From DATHXC01 sp035459965 (GTDB taxonomy: Bacteria; Pseudomonadota; Gammaproteobacteria; Burkholderiales; Methylophilaceae): a DNA stretch of 64,000 bases. Below, in pieces: positions 1-9,111 of this stretch. The DNA is taken from contig DATHXC010000007.1 of assembly GCA_035459965.1 (NCBI GenBank), positions 186,001 through 250,000 of the forward strand, read 5' to 3'. Numbering within the stretch: position 1 is the stretch's first letter; every line of letters begins with the position of its first letter. The notes beneath the pieces are model-generated. The model did no database searches. It was not told where the DNA came from and saw nothing but the letters and a program-made list of their open reading frames with translations. The translations under genes were made by a program, and so were the position numbers.

Positions 1-1400
1 GCGACAAGCTAGGCAATGATGGGTATGCCTTTTCCAACGTAAATGCGATTCCAGATGTTAACAAGGATGCGCATACTGTTGCCTTTACTTTCATGGTAGA
101 CCCCGGTCGCAAAGTATATGTACGTCGTATCAATCTCACAGGTAATATCCGTACCCGTGATGAAGTGTTGAGGCGTGAGATGCGTCAACTTGAGTCTGCA
201 TGGTATGGTGCAGATAAGATTGCACGTTCTAAGCAGCGTCTGGAAAGATTGCAGTTTTTCTCTGATGTGAATGTAGAAACACCTGCAGTTCCGGGCACTA
301 CTGACCAAGTAGATCTGAATGTGAATGTGACTGAAAAGTCTACTGGTAGCATTATGTTTGGTGCTGGCTTGTCAAGCGCCGAAGGCGTGGTACTGGGTGT
401 GACTGTTAACCAGAATAATTTCCTGGGGACTGGTAACCGTGTCGCGGCTCAGGTAAATACCGGGCGCATCAACACCATTTATTCACTGTCCTATACTGAC
501 CCTTACTTTACGCCAGACGGTATTAGTCGAGGCTTTAACGTGTATCGCCGTGATGTGGATACTTCATACCTGAGAACAGGTACTTATAAAACATCGTCTT
601 ATGGTGTCGGTGTAACCTTCGGTATGCCACTTAATGAGCGCGACTCCGTAAGTGCTGGTCTTACCTTTGACTATACTAGCGTTGATCTTGACTCTACCAG
701 CCCTACTAGATACAAACTTTATTGCGGTAGCCAAACGACTTTAGGTTGCGAAAATAACTCCCTATTGCTTAATTTGGGCTGGGTCCATGACACTCGGGAT
801 AATGTATTATTTCCCAATAATGGAGTTCTGCAACGCGTCAGCACTGAAATTGGCTTGCCAGGACTGGATTTGCAATATTACAAGCTAGAGTACAAACACT
901 CTTGGTATAAAGAGATCAACAAGAGTCTGACATTCATGCTGAATGGCGAAATGGGTTATGGTGATACGTATGGCGATAAAGATTATCCATTCTTCAAGAA
1001 TTTTTATGTGGGCGGTGTAAACTCTGTACGTGGATATCAGACCAGTGCCATTGGTCCGCGTGAAAGAGATAATGTTTCTGGAAATGACTTTGCTGTGGGT
1101 GGCACCAAACGCTTATTGGGTAATGCGGAAATTTACTTCCCTATACCTGGCATGAAGGACTCTAAACAATTAAGGTTAAGTACTTTTCTTGATGCGGGTT
1201 CAGTGTATGCGGCAAATGATCCTGTAAATCTGGGTGATCTAAGATATTCAACAGGCCTTGGTGTCAGTTGGTATTCACCATTTGGACCTATTAAATTAGT
1301 GATTGCCAAAGCTTTGAATCCAAAAGATGAGATTGTCGATGGGATAAGAATTAAAGATAGAACGCAAATATTGCAGTTTCAGCTAGGCTCGCAATTCTAG
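1..1400 (+). CDS. bamA: Outer membrane protein assembly factor BamA, 5'-truncated by the window
   Basis: This is the C-terminal part of BamA, the Omp85 barrel that inserts beta-barrel proteins into the outer membrane. The frame is open from base 3 (DKLGNDGYAFSNV...), so the real start lies upstream and the ATG at 93 is internal. The first ~90 residues match the end of the POTRA repeats; the rest is the 16-strand barrel. The hallmark loop-6 VRGY motif is visible (VGGVNSVRGYQ, near base 1025), and the protein ends in Phe as outer-membrane barrels do. It leads into skp and lpxD, the usual proteobacterial envelope operon. The identification is firm; only the N-terminus is missing. Confidence 0.96.
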   Translation, partial: DKLGNDGYAFSNVNAIPDVNKDAHTVAFTFMVDPGRKVYVRRINLTGNIRTRDEVLRREMRQLESAWYGADKIARSKQRLERLQFFSDVNVETPAVPGTTDQVDLNVNVTEKSTGSIMFGAGLSSAEGVVLGVTVNQNNFLGTGNRVAAQVNTGRINTIYSLSYTDPYFTPDGISRGFNVYRRDVDTSYLRTGTYKTSSYGVGVTFGMPLNERDSVSAGLTFDYTSVDLDSTSPTRYKLYCGSQTTLGCENNSLLLNLGWVHDTRDNVLFPNNGVLQRVSTEIGLPGLDLQYYKLEYKHSWYKEINKSLTFMLNGEMGYGDTYGDKDYPFFKNFYVGGVNSVRGYQTSAIGPRERDNVSGNDFAVGGTKRLLGNAEIYFPIPGMKDSKQLRLSTFLDAGSVYAANDPVNLGDLRYSTGLGVSWYSPFGPIKLVIAKALNPKDEIVDGIRIKDRTQILQFQLGSQF

Positions 1401-1441
1401 TTTAGCTAGTTGATGATTAATAATTTGTTAGGAGAAGTGAA

Positions 1442-1960
1442 TTGAATACCATGTTAAAAAGTTTGTTGGCAGCGAGTTTCTTGGCATTAGCTGTTAGTGC
1501 TAGCGCAGCGGATAAAACCGATAGCAGCTATAAAATCGGGTATGTCGTTATGGACAGGATCCTGCAAGAGGCACCACAGGTAATCGAGATTAATAAAAAG
1601 CTTGAAAAAGAAATTATCCCGCGCCGTCAAGAGCTTGAAAAAATAGCTAAGCAGATTAAAGATACAGAAGCCTCCTTGGAAAAAGATGGCCTCACTATGG
1701 CCGAGGCTGATCGCCGCAATAAGGAACGTGATATTGCTAATGCCAAGCTGGAATTTCAACGTAAACAACGTGAGTTTAATGAAGACTTGAATCTGCGTAA
1801 AAATGACGAGTTTAAGTCATTCGAAGATCGTATCAATAAAGCGGTCACCGGTATTTCAGAGACCGAGGGTTACGATATCGTTCTGTTTGGACCAGTAGGC
1901 TATTTCAGCAAGCGCGTTGATATTACCGATAAGGTATTAAAAGCATTGGGTAAAAAGTAA
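1442..1960 (+). CDS. skp: Periplasmic chaperone Skp/OmpH
   Basis: Skp/OmpH is the trimeric periplasmic holdase that carries unfolded outer-membrane proteins to the Bam complex. The 172-aa product has an N-terminal signal peptide ending near ASAAD, then a long charged helical stretch (EIIPRRQELEKIAKQIKDTE) typical of the tentacle-like arms. I chose the TTG at 1442 because AGGAG at 1430-1434 is 7 nt upstream; the ATG at 1451 would have a 16-nt spacing. It lies directly between bamA and lpxD, the family's standard position. Confidence 0.93.
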   Translation: MNTMLKSLLAASFLALAVSASAADKTDSSYKIGYVVMDRILQEAPQVIEINKKLEKEIIPRRQELEKIAKQIKDTEASLEKDGLTMAEADRRNKERDIANAKLEFQRKQREFNEDLNLRKNDEFKSFEDRINKAVTGISETEGYDIVLFGPVGYFSKRVDITDKVLKALGKK

Positions 1961-2018
1961 TTGCTTGTTGCTAACGGGCATAATCCACCGACCAAATTAA
2001 TAAACGATCTTTAGACGG

Positions 2019-3107
2019 ATGAGCACTAATTATTCCTTACAGGAGATCGTATCCAATCTAGGTGGTGAGCTCGTTGGTGGAGATGGCGTAAATGTTAGTC
2101 GAGTGGCTTCATTAGCAAACGCACATGCTGGCGATATCAGTTTTCTGACAGACTCCAAATATAAGTCATCACTGGAAGCTACGCAGGCAAGTGCAGTTAT
2201 CCTTGCAGATCAACATCGTGATTTAACTGCATTGCCCCGCATTGTTACGGATAACCCCTACGCCTATTTTGCCAGGCTTTCTGAATTACTTAATCCTAAG
2301 CATGTGTATAAGGCCGGTATTGCAGACTCAGCTGTAGTTGACGCTACGGCACGTATCCCTGCTTCATGTACCATCATGGCCAATAGTGTGATTAGCGCTA
2401 ATGTGCAACTGGGAGAGGGCGTGGTTATAGGCCCAGGGTGCATAGTGTCTGCTGGTACTAGAATAAGTGACAATACCGAACTTGAAGCCAATGTCGTTGT
2501 TTATCATGATTGCGTTATAGGTAAGCGTTGTGTGATTGCTGCCGGTGCAGTGATTGGTGCAGATGGCTTTGGTTTTGCCAATGAAGCGGGGCGCTGGGTA
2601 AGAATTCCCCAGATTGGTCGTGTGATTATCGAGGACGATGTATCTATTGGCGCAAATACCAGTATAGATCGTGGTGCGCTGGATGATACAGTGATTGAAC
2701 AAGGCGTTAAGCTGGATAACCTGATTCAGATCGGGCATAACTGCCGTATTGGTGCGCATACGGTGATTGCAGGCTGTGTTGGTATTGCTGGTAGCGCTAA
2801 AATTGGCAAGCATTGCAAAATTGGCGGCGCGGCCATGATACTTGGCCACCTTGAGATTGCAGATGATGTCACGGTATCACCTGGGACAATGATTACGCGA
2901 TCATTGAAGAAAACAGATACCTATACTGCATTGATGCCATTTCAAAGCCATGATGAGTGGTTAAAGACAGCTGCGAATATTCGTCGCTTAGGGGATTTAT
3001 CTGATCGTGTTAAACAATTGGAAAAGACACTGGAAAATCTGAACCTTCAACAAGTTTCAGCAAGCTCTATCAATAAATCAGATACAAATAAAACAGAAAA
3101 GAATTGA
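2019..3107 (+). CDS. lpxD: UDP-3-O-(3-hydroxyacyl)glucosamine N-acyltransferase LpxD
   Basis: LpxD catalyses the third step of lipid A synthesis, adding a 3-hydroxyacyl chain from acyl-ACP to the 2-amino group of UDP-3-O-acylglucosamine in the cytoplasm. The 362-aa protein has the N-terminal uridine-binding region, a long run of hexapeptide repeats (about residues 100-290) forming a left-handed beta helix, the catalytic His240 in IQIGHNC, and a C-terminal helix that binds ACP. Length is close to the usual 340-350 aa with a Ser/Asn-rich tail. It is followed 9 nt later by fabZ. Confidence 0.96.
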   Translation: MSTNYSLQEIVSNLGGELVGGDGVNVSRVASLANAHAGDISFLTDSKYKSSLEATQASAVILADQHRDLTALPRIVTDNPYAYFARLSELLNPKHVYKAGIADSAVVDATARIPASCTIMANSVISANVQLGEGVVIGPGCIVSAGTRISDNTELEANVVVYHDCVIGKRCVIAAGAVIGADGFGFANEAGRWVRIPQIGRVIIEDDVSIGANTSIDRGALDDTVIEQGVKLDNLIQIGHNCRIGAHTVIAGCVGIAGSAKIGKHCKIGGAAMILGHLEIADDVTVSPGTMITRSLKKTDTYTALMPFQSHDEWLKTAANIRRLGDLSDRVKQLEKTLENLNLQQVSASSINKSDTNKTEKN

Positions 3108-3116
3108 GGTAATGCC

Positions 3117-3599
3117 ATGAGCGATAATGCTATGACTAGCATGGATATCCATGAAATCCTGGAGCACCTGCCACATCGCTATCCATTTATGCTGGTAGAC
3201 CGCGTTTTGTCGCTGGAGCTGGGCAAGGAAATCGTGGCTGTTAAAAATGTGAGCATGAATGAGCCATATTTTCCTGGTCATTTTCCGTATCACCCTGTCA
3301 TGCCTGGTGTACTGATTGTAGAGGCAATGGCACAGGCGGCAGCTATCCTTTCGTTTAAAACCATGAATACCAAGCCTAGTGATGACTCTGTGTATTACTT
3401 TGCAGGTATAGACAGTGCGCGCTTTAAAAAGCCGGTGTCTCCCGGCGACCAGCTTATCCTTAAGGTCAGCATAGAACGTATATTGCGTGGTATCTGGAAA
3501 TATAAAGGCGTTGCAACTGTTGATGACGTTGTGGTGGCGGAAGCGGAAATGATGTGTATTCTTAAGGCAATTGAGTCTAAAGACCAGGCAAGCACTTAA
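3117..3599 (+). CDS. fabZ: 3-hydroxyacyl-[ACP] dehydratase FabZ
   Basis: FabZ dehydrates beta-hydroxyacyl-ACP in the fatty-acid elongation cycle and competes with LpxA/LpxD for 3-hydroxyacyl-ACP, which explains its place inside the lipid A cluster. The 160-aa hot-dog-fold protein shows PHRYPFMLVDRV and the catalytic segment GHFPYHPVMPGVLIVEAMAQ, with its catalytic His and Glu. The ribosome-binding site GAGG overlaps the lpxD stop, so translation is probably coupled. Confidence 0.96.
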   Translation: MSDNAMTSMDIHEILEHLPHRYPFMLVDRVLSLELGKEIVAVKNVSMNEPYFPGHFPYHPVMPGVLIVEAMAQAAAILSFKTMNTKPSDDSVYYFAGIDSARFKKPVSPGDQLILKVSIERILRGIWKYKGVATVDDVVVAEAEMMCILKAIESKDQAST

Positions 3600-3620
3600 A
3601 GTAAAGAAATTACAGAGTTT

Positions 3621-4403
3621 ATGACACAAAGCAAAATACATTCTACGGCCATTATTGATGCTAAAGCTGAGCTGGATAGTAGTGTAGAGATCGGACCCTA
3701 TGCTGTTATTGGCCCAGACGTAAAAATCGGCAGCGGTACCGTAATTGGTGCGCATAGCGTGATAAGCGGGCCTACAACTATAGGCAGGAATAATCAGATA
3801 TTTCAGTTCTCATCCCTCGGTGCGGCGCCTCAGGATAAGAAGTACGCGGGTGAGCCCACTACACTGGAAATTGGTGACAACAATACCATTCGTGAATTCT
3901 GCACCTTCAATCGCGGTACTGTTCAGGACAAGGGTGTTACCCGAATAGGCAATGACAACTGGGTGATGGCTTATGTGCATATTGCCCATGATTGCCAGGT
4001 AGGCAACCATACTATACTGGCTAACAATTCATCATTGGCCGGTCATGTCGATATGCACGATTACGCCATTCTGGGTGGGTTTACACTGGTGCATCAGTTC
4101 TGCAAGATAGGGGCCCACGTCATTACTGCTGTGAACACCGTGGTATTCAAGGATATCCCGCCTTATGTAACCGCGGCAGGCTACGATGCGGCGCCACATG
4201 GCATCAATGCTGAGGGCCTTAAGCGTCGTGGTTTTTCTGCAGACAGCATACTTAATATAAAGCGTGCATACAAAACCCTGTATCGTAATAGCCTGACTCT
4301 GGAAGAAGCCAAGCACGAGCTTAACCAGCAACTGGCTGCATGCCCTGAACTGGGCATCCTGATAGAGTTCTTGAACAACTCAACCCGCGGTATCGTTCGT
4401 TAG
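3621..4403 (+). CDS. lpxA: UDP-N-acetylglucosamine O-acyltransferase LpxA
   Basis: LpxA performs the first step of lipid A synthesis, moving a 3-hydroxyacyl group from ACP to the 3-OH of UDP-GlcNAc. The 260-aa protein is almost exactly family length (E. coli 262). It shows hexapeptide repeats over the first ~190 residues, the catalytic His123 in IAHDCQVGNH (equivalent to E. coli His125), and a helical C-terminus. It lies between fabZ and lpxB in the standard order. Confidence 0.97.
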   Translation: MTQSKIHSTAIIDAKAELDSSVEIGPYAVIGPDVKIGSGTVIGAHSVISGPTTIGRNNQIFQFSSLGAAPQDKKYAGEPTTLEIGDNNTIREFCTFNRGTVQDKGVTRIGNDNWVMAYVHIAHDCQVGNHTILANNSSLAGHVDMHDYAILGGFTLVHQFCKIGAHVITAVNTVVFKDIPPYVTAAGYDAAPHGINAEGLKRRGFSADSILNIKRAYKTLYRNSLTLEEAKHELNQQLAACPELGILIEFLNNSTRGIVR

Positions 4404-4415
4404 GAAACTGGAAGT

Positions 4416-5591
4416 ATGCCAACAATAGGCATTGTGGCTGGGGAAGCCTCAGGGGATTTGCTGGGTAGCCACCTGATAAGCGCGCTAAAAAAACATCGCC
4501 CTGATCTGGAGTTTGTTGGTATCGCCGGGCCTAAAATGATAGGTGAGGGCGCCAAATCGTTATTCCCTATTGAACGACTATCCTTGCATGGTTATGGCTT
4601 TGATGTATTACGCCAGATCCCTGGCCTTCTCAAAATTCGTAAGCAGTTATTCCAGCACTTCGTAAAAAATCCGCCTGATATCTTCATTGGAATTGACGCC
4701 CCCGATTTCAATTTTGCGCTTGAAAAGAAACTCAAGCGTAATGGCATCACTACCATTCACTATGTCAGCCCGTCTATCTGGGCATGGCGCAAAGGCCGCA
4801 TGGGCAAGATTCGGCGTGCTGTTTCCCACATGCTGGCCTTATTTCCGTTCGAGCCACCATTGTATGAAAAAGCTGGCGTGCCAGTTACTTACGTAGGCCA
4901 TCCACTGGCGGATATATTGCCTATGGAACCTAATATCAGTGCGGCTCGCGAGCATCTCAAACTTAAAGGCGACAAGCTTGTGATTGCCATGTTGCCTGGG
5001 AGTCGTCAGGGTGAAGTTCGTCAGTTGGCAGACCTCTTTGTTAAAGCCGCGAAAAAAATATTAGAGCAATATAGTGCTGCATACCCGCAAAGCAAAACTG
5101 AATTACAGTTTCTGGTTCCGCTGATTACGCGTGAAACCCGCACTATCTTTGAACAGGCGATTTTTGATAATCGCTCCAATAACGATGAAGAGCCGGCATT
5201 GCCGATACAAATCCTGTTTGGTCATGCCCATATGGCGATGGAAGCTGCTGATGTCGTCATCGTTGCTTCCGGTACGGCTACGCTCGAAGCGGCACTGATG
5301 AAGCGCCCCATGGTGATTACCTACCGCTTGCCATGGCTAAGCTGGCAGATACTCAAACGCATGAACTACCTGCCTTACGTCGGATTACCTAATGTGCTGG
5401 CAGGGCGCTTTGTGGTGCCCGAGCTATTGCAGCATGATGCAACACCTGAAAAGCTGGCTGAGGCTACACTTAAGTTACTGGGCGATAAAGCGCTGATGCA
5501 CGAGATCAGTCATGAGTTCACGAAAATGCACGAGACCTTGCGCCAGAATAGCGAAGAAAAAGCTGCGCAGGCCGTACTTGCTTACTTATAG
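4416..5591 (+). CDS. lpxB: Lipid-A-disaccharide synthase LpxB
   Basis: LpxB condenses UDP-2,3-diacylglucosamine with lipid X to form the lipid A disaccharide at the inner membrane. The 391-aa GT19 protein begins with GIVAGEASGDLLG and carries the conserved SPSIWAWRKGR segment, LPGSRQGEVRQL and the C-terminal nucleotide-binding region VASGTATLEAAL. The stop codon overlaps the GTG start of rnhB by one base, indicating coupled translation. Confidence 0.97.
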   Translation: MPTIGIVAGEASGDLLGSHLISALKKHRPDLEFVGIAGPKMIGEGAKSLFPIERLSLHGYGFDVLRQIPGLLKIRKQLFQHFVKNPPDIFIGIDAPDFNFALEKKLKRNGITTIHYVSPSIWAWRKGRMGKIRRAVSHMLALFPFEPPLYEKAGVPVTYVGHPLADILPMEPNISAAREHLKLKGDKLVIAMLPGSRQGEVRQLADLFVKAAKKILEQYSAAYPQSKTELQFLVPLITRETRTIFEQAIFDNRSNNDEEPALPIQILFGHAHMAMEAADVVIVASGTATLEAALMKRPMVITYRLPWLSWQILKRMNYLPYVGLPNVLAGRFVVPELLQHDATPEKLAEATLKLLGDKALMHEISHEFTKMHETLRQNSEEKAAQAVLAYL

Positions 5592-6172
5592 TGACTGATA
5601 CTTTACTGATTTGCGGTGTAGACGAAGCGGGGCGAGGTCCACTTGCTGGCGCTGTGTATGCGGCTGCGGTCATCCTTGATCCGCAGCGTCCCATCCTCGG
5701 TCTGGCTGACTCAAAAAAGCTCACTGAGAAGAAGCGCGATAGCCTTGCGATAGAAATCAAGCAGTATGCTTTGGCCTGGGCTGTAGCTAGCAGCAGCGTG
5801 GAAGAGATTGACGAAATCAATATTTTGCAGGCAAGCTTGCTGGCGATGAAGCGGGCGATTGAGTCGCTTGCCATCAAGCCGCAACAGGTGCTGGTTGATG
5901 GCCTGCATTGCCCCAAGACAGGTATTCCCTCATTGGCCATAGTCAAAGGGGACAGCAAGGAAGCGGCTATTTCTGCAGCCTCTATCCTGGCAAAAACCGC
6001 GCGGGATGCCGAGCTATACCAGCTTGATATGCTTTATCCGCAATATGCTTTTGCCCAGCACAAAGGTTATCCTACCGCAGATCATCTGGCCCGCCTGGCT
6101 ATACATGGCGTTTCGCCCGTTCACAGGCTGAGTTATGCGCCAGTGAGAAAGCTATTAGGTTCTGGCCAATAG
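5591..6172 (+). CDS. rnhB: Ribonuclease HII
   Basis: RNase HII cleaves RNA in RNA-DNA hybrids and removes misincorporated ribonucleotides. The 193-aa protein shows the catalytic motif DEAGRGPLAG (Asp11, Glu12), ADSKKLTEKKR and the third acidic residue in LVDGL (Asp103). The start is a GTG sharing its first base with the lpxB stop; MTDTLLICGVDEAG fits the family's N-terminus. It closes the envelope operon and converges, 3 nt apart, with the methylase gene on the other strand. Confidence 0.96.
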   Translation: MTDTLLICGVDEAGRGPLAGAVYAAAVILDPQRPILGLADSKKLTEKKRDSLAIEIKQYALAWAVASSSVEEIDEINILQASLLAMKRAIESLAIKPQQVLVDGLHCPKTGIPSLAIVKGDSKEAAISAASILAKTARDAELYQLDMLYPQYAFAQHKGYPTADHLARLAIHGVSPVHRLSYAPVRKLLGSGQ

Positions 6173-6175
6173 AAA

Positions 6176-6913
6176 TCAGGAAAGCAACAGAAACACTGTT
6201 GGTTGCTTGTGCAAGTCAGGTAGTTCAAGTTGTTTCCATGCGGCAATAGGCTTGCTGATAATCAACTCAGTCTGCAGGCTCACGTTTCTTGCCACACACA
6301 ATCGGGTAGATGGATTACAGTTCGCGATAATATCATCCAGCAAGTGCTGGTTACGATAGGGCGTTTCAATAAAAATCTGTGTTTCATTCAGCTTCTGCGA
6401 GTTTCTCTCGATCTCTTTCAACTTCATGACGCGTGCATTTTTATCGCTGGGAATATAGCCGAGGAAGGTAAACCGCTGTCCGTTAAAGCCCGATGCCATC
6501 AAGCTGAGCAGGATGGAGGATGGCCCGACTAGCGGTGCTACCCGAATGCCCTGGCGATGCGCCAACTCAGCTACTTTTGCGCCCGGGTCAGCGATGCCCG
6601 GGCAGCCCGCATCCGACATCAGCCCTACGTTTTTACCTTGCAGTAAAGGTGCAAGCAATGCCGGCAACTCTTTGTCAGTAGTATGTTCGTTCAACACCAG
6701 CAGGTTGATCTCACGTACAGGCCTGCTAGTTTTAATCGCGCCAAGAAAACGTCTCGCGGTTTTTTCATCTTCGACGATAAATGTATCCAGGTTCTGGGCT
6801 ATTGCTGCCACATCGGGCGGTAAAGCTTTAGAAATGATGTCATCACCGAGCGTTACAGGAACCATATACAGTGTTCCTTTGTTCGGACGTGGCTTGTCAG
6901 GGGTTGCAGCCAT
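6176..6913 (-). CDS. RsmI-like SAM-dependent methyltransferase (tetrapyrrole methylase fold)
   Basis: A 245-aa protein of the tetrapyrrole (corrin/porphyrin) methylase fold, related to the 16S rRNA 2'-O-ribose methyltransferase RsmI. The signature GLMSDAGCPGIADPG (residues ~97-112) corresponds to the RsmI SAM-binding segment, and VGPSSILLSLMASG and FLGYIP follow in order. It is shorter than RsmI and lacks its C-terminal extension, so it is more likely a paralogue (YabC-like) than the rRNA enzyme itself. Its ATG overlaps the stop of the upstream DUF4139 gene by one base (TAATG). The substrate is not established from sequence. Confidence 0.83.
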   Translation of the reverse strand: MAATPDKPRPNKGTLYMVPVTLGDDIISKALPPDVAAIAQNLDTFIVEDEKTARRFLGAIKTSRPVREINLLVLNEHTTDKELPALLAPLLQGKNVGLMSDAGCPGIADPGAKVAELAHRQGIRVAPLVGPSSILLSLMASGFNGQRFTFLGYIPSDKNARVMKLKEIERNSQKLNETQIFIETPYRNQHLLDDIIANCNPSTRLCVARNVSLQTELIISKPIAAWKQLELPDLHKQPTVFLLLS

Positions 6914-8358
6914 TAATATTTAACCTGTACACGGTAGGTCAGGGTGGTTTTACCTTCAGCAGGTACTTCTACCTTCCAAACGGCGGTATTGCTGGTCGCT
7001 TTTACGCTGGGGTGGCTTTCCTTGATGATTTTCCATTCAGCAGGAATGGGCTCCTGTACATTCACGGTTACGCGCTCTTTCTTGGCGTTTTTGATCACGA
7101 TTTCATAAGCACTTTCATACAGGCTATTGCCTTTGGCCGGGTTAGGCAATCTCTTGAAATCAGTCTGCTTTTTGTCGGCTGTCACATCAAATGCCTCGCC
7201 TAGCTTAAGGCGTACCGTTTCGTTCTTGGGTGTGTGGTCGATGTTGTCTTCGCCAACGAACTGGGCATTACCCGTGCTATCTTTCTTGTAGACGCGCATG
7301 ATGCCCTTAGGTAATGGCATGCCGAGCTTGGAAGCTTCTTTATTGTCGAACTCGACATAAACGCCGACCTTCATCTTCTGGCCTAGGTCACCGTAACTGG
7401 ACTGATAGTAGTAGTCAGCGCCACGCAGCACTAAGTCTTTGCGTGCGGGAACGCCAGAAGCCGATAACAGGGCAACCTGCTTGGTCTGGCTCTCTGCAAT
7501 GGTGGTGGGGTGGTCCAGCGTATACAGGTGATACTCAAGCAGGCCCTCTTCGGCCATGGGAGCAGCCGCTGCCATATCCATGGTTTTCATGCGCATCTGT
7601 TCCATCATGGCTGGCCGCATGGGTTCGTGTACACGGTTCACATCGCCTGCGACCAATTGTAGTTTAGCGTTGCGATAACTGGTGCCGCTGGTATTGGTCA
7701 AAGTTACCCAGCCCGATAGATCCAGCTTGTCTTCGCTTGCGTTCAGTTCAGCAACATAATCCGCTTTCCAACCCAGGCCTGATGTCAGGTAGCTCAACTC
7801 AACATTTTGTTCGGCCGGAGTCTTGTTCTGCAACTGCACTACCAGTGTAGGCCGGTCGCGCAGGTTGGCAGGCACATCGCTATACGTGATGCGTCCAGGG
7901 ATGCCAGTCTCGATACGATCACCTATCTTTAACACCACGCCATTATTGGCTGACAGCACTTGAGCTTGCTCGGTAGTTTCTACGCCAGTTGCGGGGTTCA
8001 TGCGCACGATGCCGACAGTTTTTCCTACATATTTCTCCAGCAGTTTTTGTGGAGTTAATAGATCAAAATCAAAGTTCTGTTCCAGTACCGATAAGCCACC
8101 AGGTGCTGTCAGGCTGCGCAACAGGGCCGTTTCCGGGCGAATCTGTGCGCTTACATCTCGTAATGCCAGACTGTTAACGCCAGGCTTTAATTTGATCTTG
8201 CGCTGGTCTTTTACCAATGCCAGATTATCGTTATAAATGGTCACCGCAACTTCCTGTTGATCCTGCAAGGTACTACGTGTTTCATCCAGGTCGGCTGCAT
8301 AAGCCTGGGGGCCAAGGGTGACAAGCAGGCAGTAAACAAGGGTACGGGATTTGAACAT
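6913..8358 (-). CDS. Exported DUF4139 domain protein
   Basis: A 481-aa protein with an N-terminal signal peptide (MFKSRTLVYCLLVTLGPQAYA) followed by a repeat-like beta-rich sequence typical of the DUF4139 family (VTIYNDNLALVKDQRKI; LSYLTSGLGWKADYVAEL). It should be periplasmic or surface-associated. Members occur widely in proteobacteria without an assigned reaction, and I see no catalytic motif. The stop overlaps the start of the methylase gene, so the two are co-transcribed, though no functional link is evident. Confidence 0.82.
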   Translation of the reverse strand: MFKSRTLVYCLLVTLGPQAYAADLDETRSTLQDQQEVAVTIYNDNLALVKDQRKIKLKPGVNSLALRDVSAQIRPETALLRSLTAPGGLSVLEQNFDFDLLTPQKLLEKYVGKTVGIVRMNPATGVETTEQAQVLSANNGVVLKIGDRIETGIPGRITYSDVPANLRDRPTLVVQLQNKTPAEQNVELSYLTSGLGWKADYVAELNASEDKLDLSGWVTLTNTSGTSYRNAKLQLVAGDVNRVHEPMRPAMMEQMRMKTMDMAAAAPMAEEGLLEYHLYTLDHPTTIAESQTKQVALLSASGVPARKDLVLRGADYYYQSSYGDLGQKMKVGVYVEFDNKEASKLGMPLPKGIMRVYKKDSTGNAQFVGEDNIDHTPKNETVRLKLGEAFDVTADKKQTDFKRLPNPAKGNSLYESAYEIVIKNAKKERVTVNVQEPIPAEWKIIKESHPSVKATSNTAVWKVEVPAEGKTTLTYRVQVKY

Positions 8359-8450
8359 GATCAGGATCTCCAGAGAATAGAAGCGTCTAAAACGCTTGCA
8401 GTTATAATTCGTTGACTAGCTGCGGCATTGTAAGACTTTCAAGATAAGGC

Positions 8451-9035
8451 TTAAATAACCGCGATACCTTCATTATGCAACATGCTGATAAGCTTGATGA
8501 GTGGCAGGCCTATCAAGGCGTTTGGGTCGTCGCCTTGCATGGCCGCAATGAGCGCAATGCCCAAGCCTTCTGATTTGGCGCTGCCAGCGCAATTGTAAGG
8601 TTGCTCTATGCGTAAATAGTTCTCGATTTGTGCATCACTTAAATCACGGAACTCGACAACATATGGTACTACCTCAGCCTGCATATGCAGGGTAGCGCTG
8701 TTGTAAAGACAAAGTGCGCTATGAAAGGTTACGCTACGGCCACGCATCATACTGAGCTGTTTTACAGCGTTTTCATGTGTAATGGGTTTGCCTAACTGTA
8801 TGCCATCCAGCGTCGCTACCTGGTCGCAGCCAATAATAAGTGCATCAGTATTAGACTCTGCTATTTTCCTGGCCTTTGCCTGTGCGAGTCTTAGTGCAGT
8901 TTCTTCCGGTTTTTCATTAGGCAATGCAGATTCGTCAATATCTGGAGTTGCTACGCTGAAGGGTAAGTTCAGCCTTGCTAGAAGCTCGCGCCGGAAAGTG
9001 GAGGATGAGCCAAGTATAAGATTGGGAGATGACAT
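8451..9035 (-). CDS. Maf-family nucleotide pyrophosphatase, YceF type (7-methyl-GTP)
   Basis: Maf proteins hydrolyse modified or non-canonical nucleoside triphosphates to monophosphates. The 194-aa product shows the N-terminal SSSTFRRELLARL signature, the conserved IIGCDQVATLDG segment with its catalytic Asp, and GSAKSEGLGIALI / GDDPNALIGLPL, the pattern of E. coli YceF, which prefers 7-methyl-GTP. The substrate assignment rests on that similarity. It lies downstream of pycB but is separated from it by a terminator-like hairpin. Confidence 0.92.
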   Translation of the reverse strand: MSSPNLILGSSSTFRRELLARLNLPFSVATPDIDESALPNEKPEETALRLAQAKARKIAESNTDALIIGCDQVATLDGIQLGKPITHENAVKQLSMMRGRSVTFHSALCLYNSATLHMQAEVVPYVVEFRDLSDAQIENYLRIEQPYNCAGSAKSEGLGIALIAAMQGDDPNALIGLPLIKLISMLHNEGIAVI

Positions 9036-9051
9036 ATGTAATCAGGAATTA

Positions 9052-9085
9052 AAAAGGCCGACAGAACTATCTCCGCCGGCCTTTG
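9052..9085 (-). terminator. Rho-independent terminator after pycB
   Basis: Read on the minus strand, AAAGGCCG and CGGCCTTT form an 8-bp stem with a 16-nt loop, followed by a T-rich tract. It lies just beyond the pycB stop and before maf, so it probably ends the pycAB transcript. Confidence 0.7.
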
Positions 9086-9111
9086 ATTTTAATTTAGCTT
9101 AAACTCACGGC

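Noticed and set aside
2364..2849. 161-codon minus-strand open frame inside lpxD
   Set aside because: It is a shadow of the hexapeptide-repeat codon pattern in lpxD, with no independent support.
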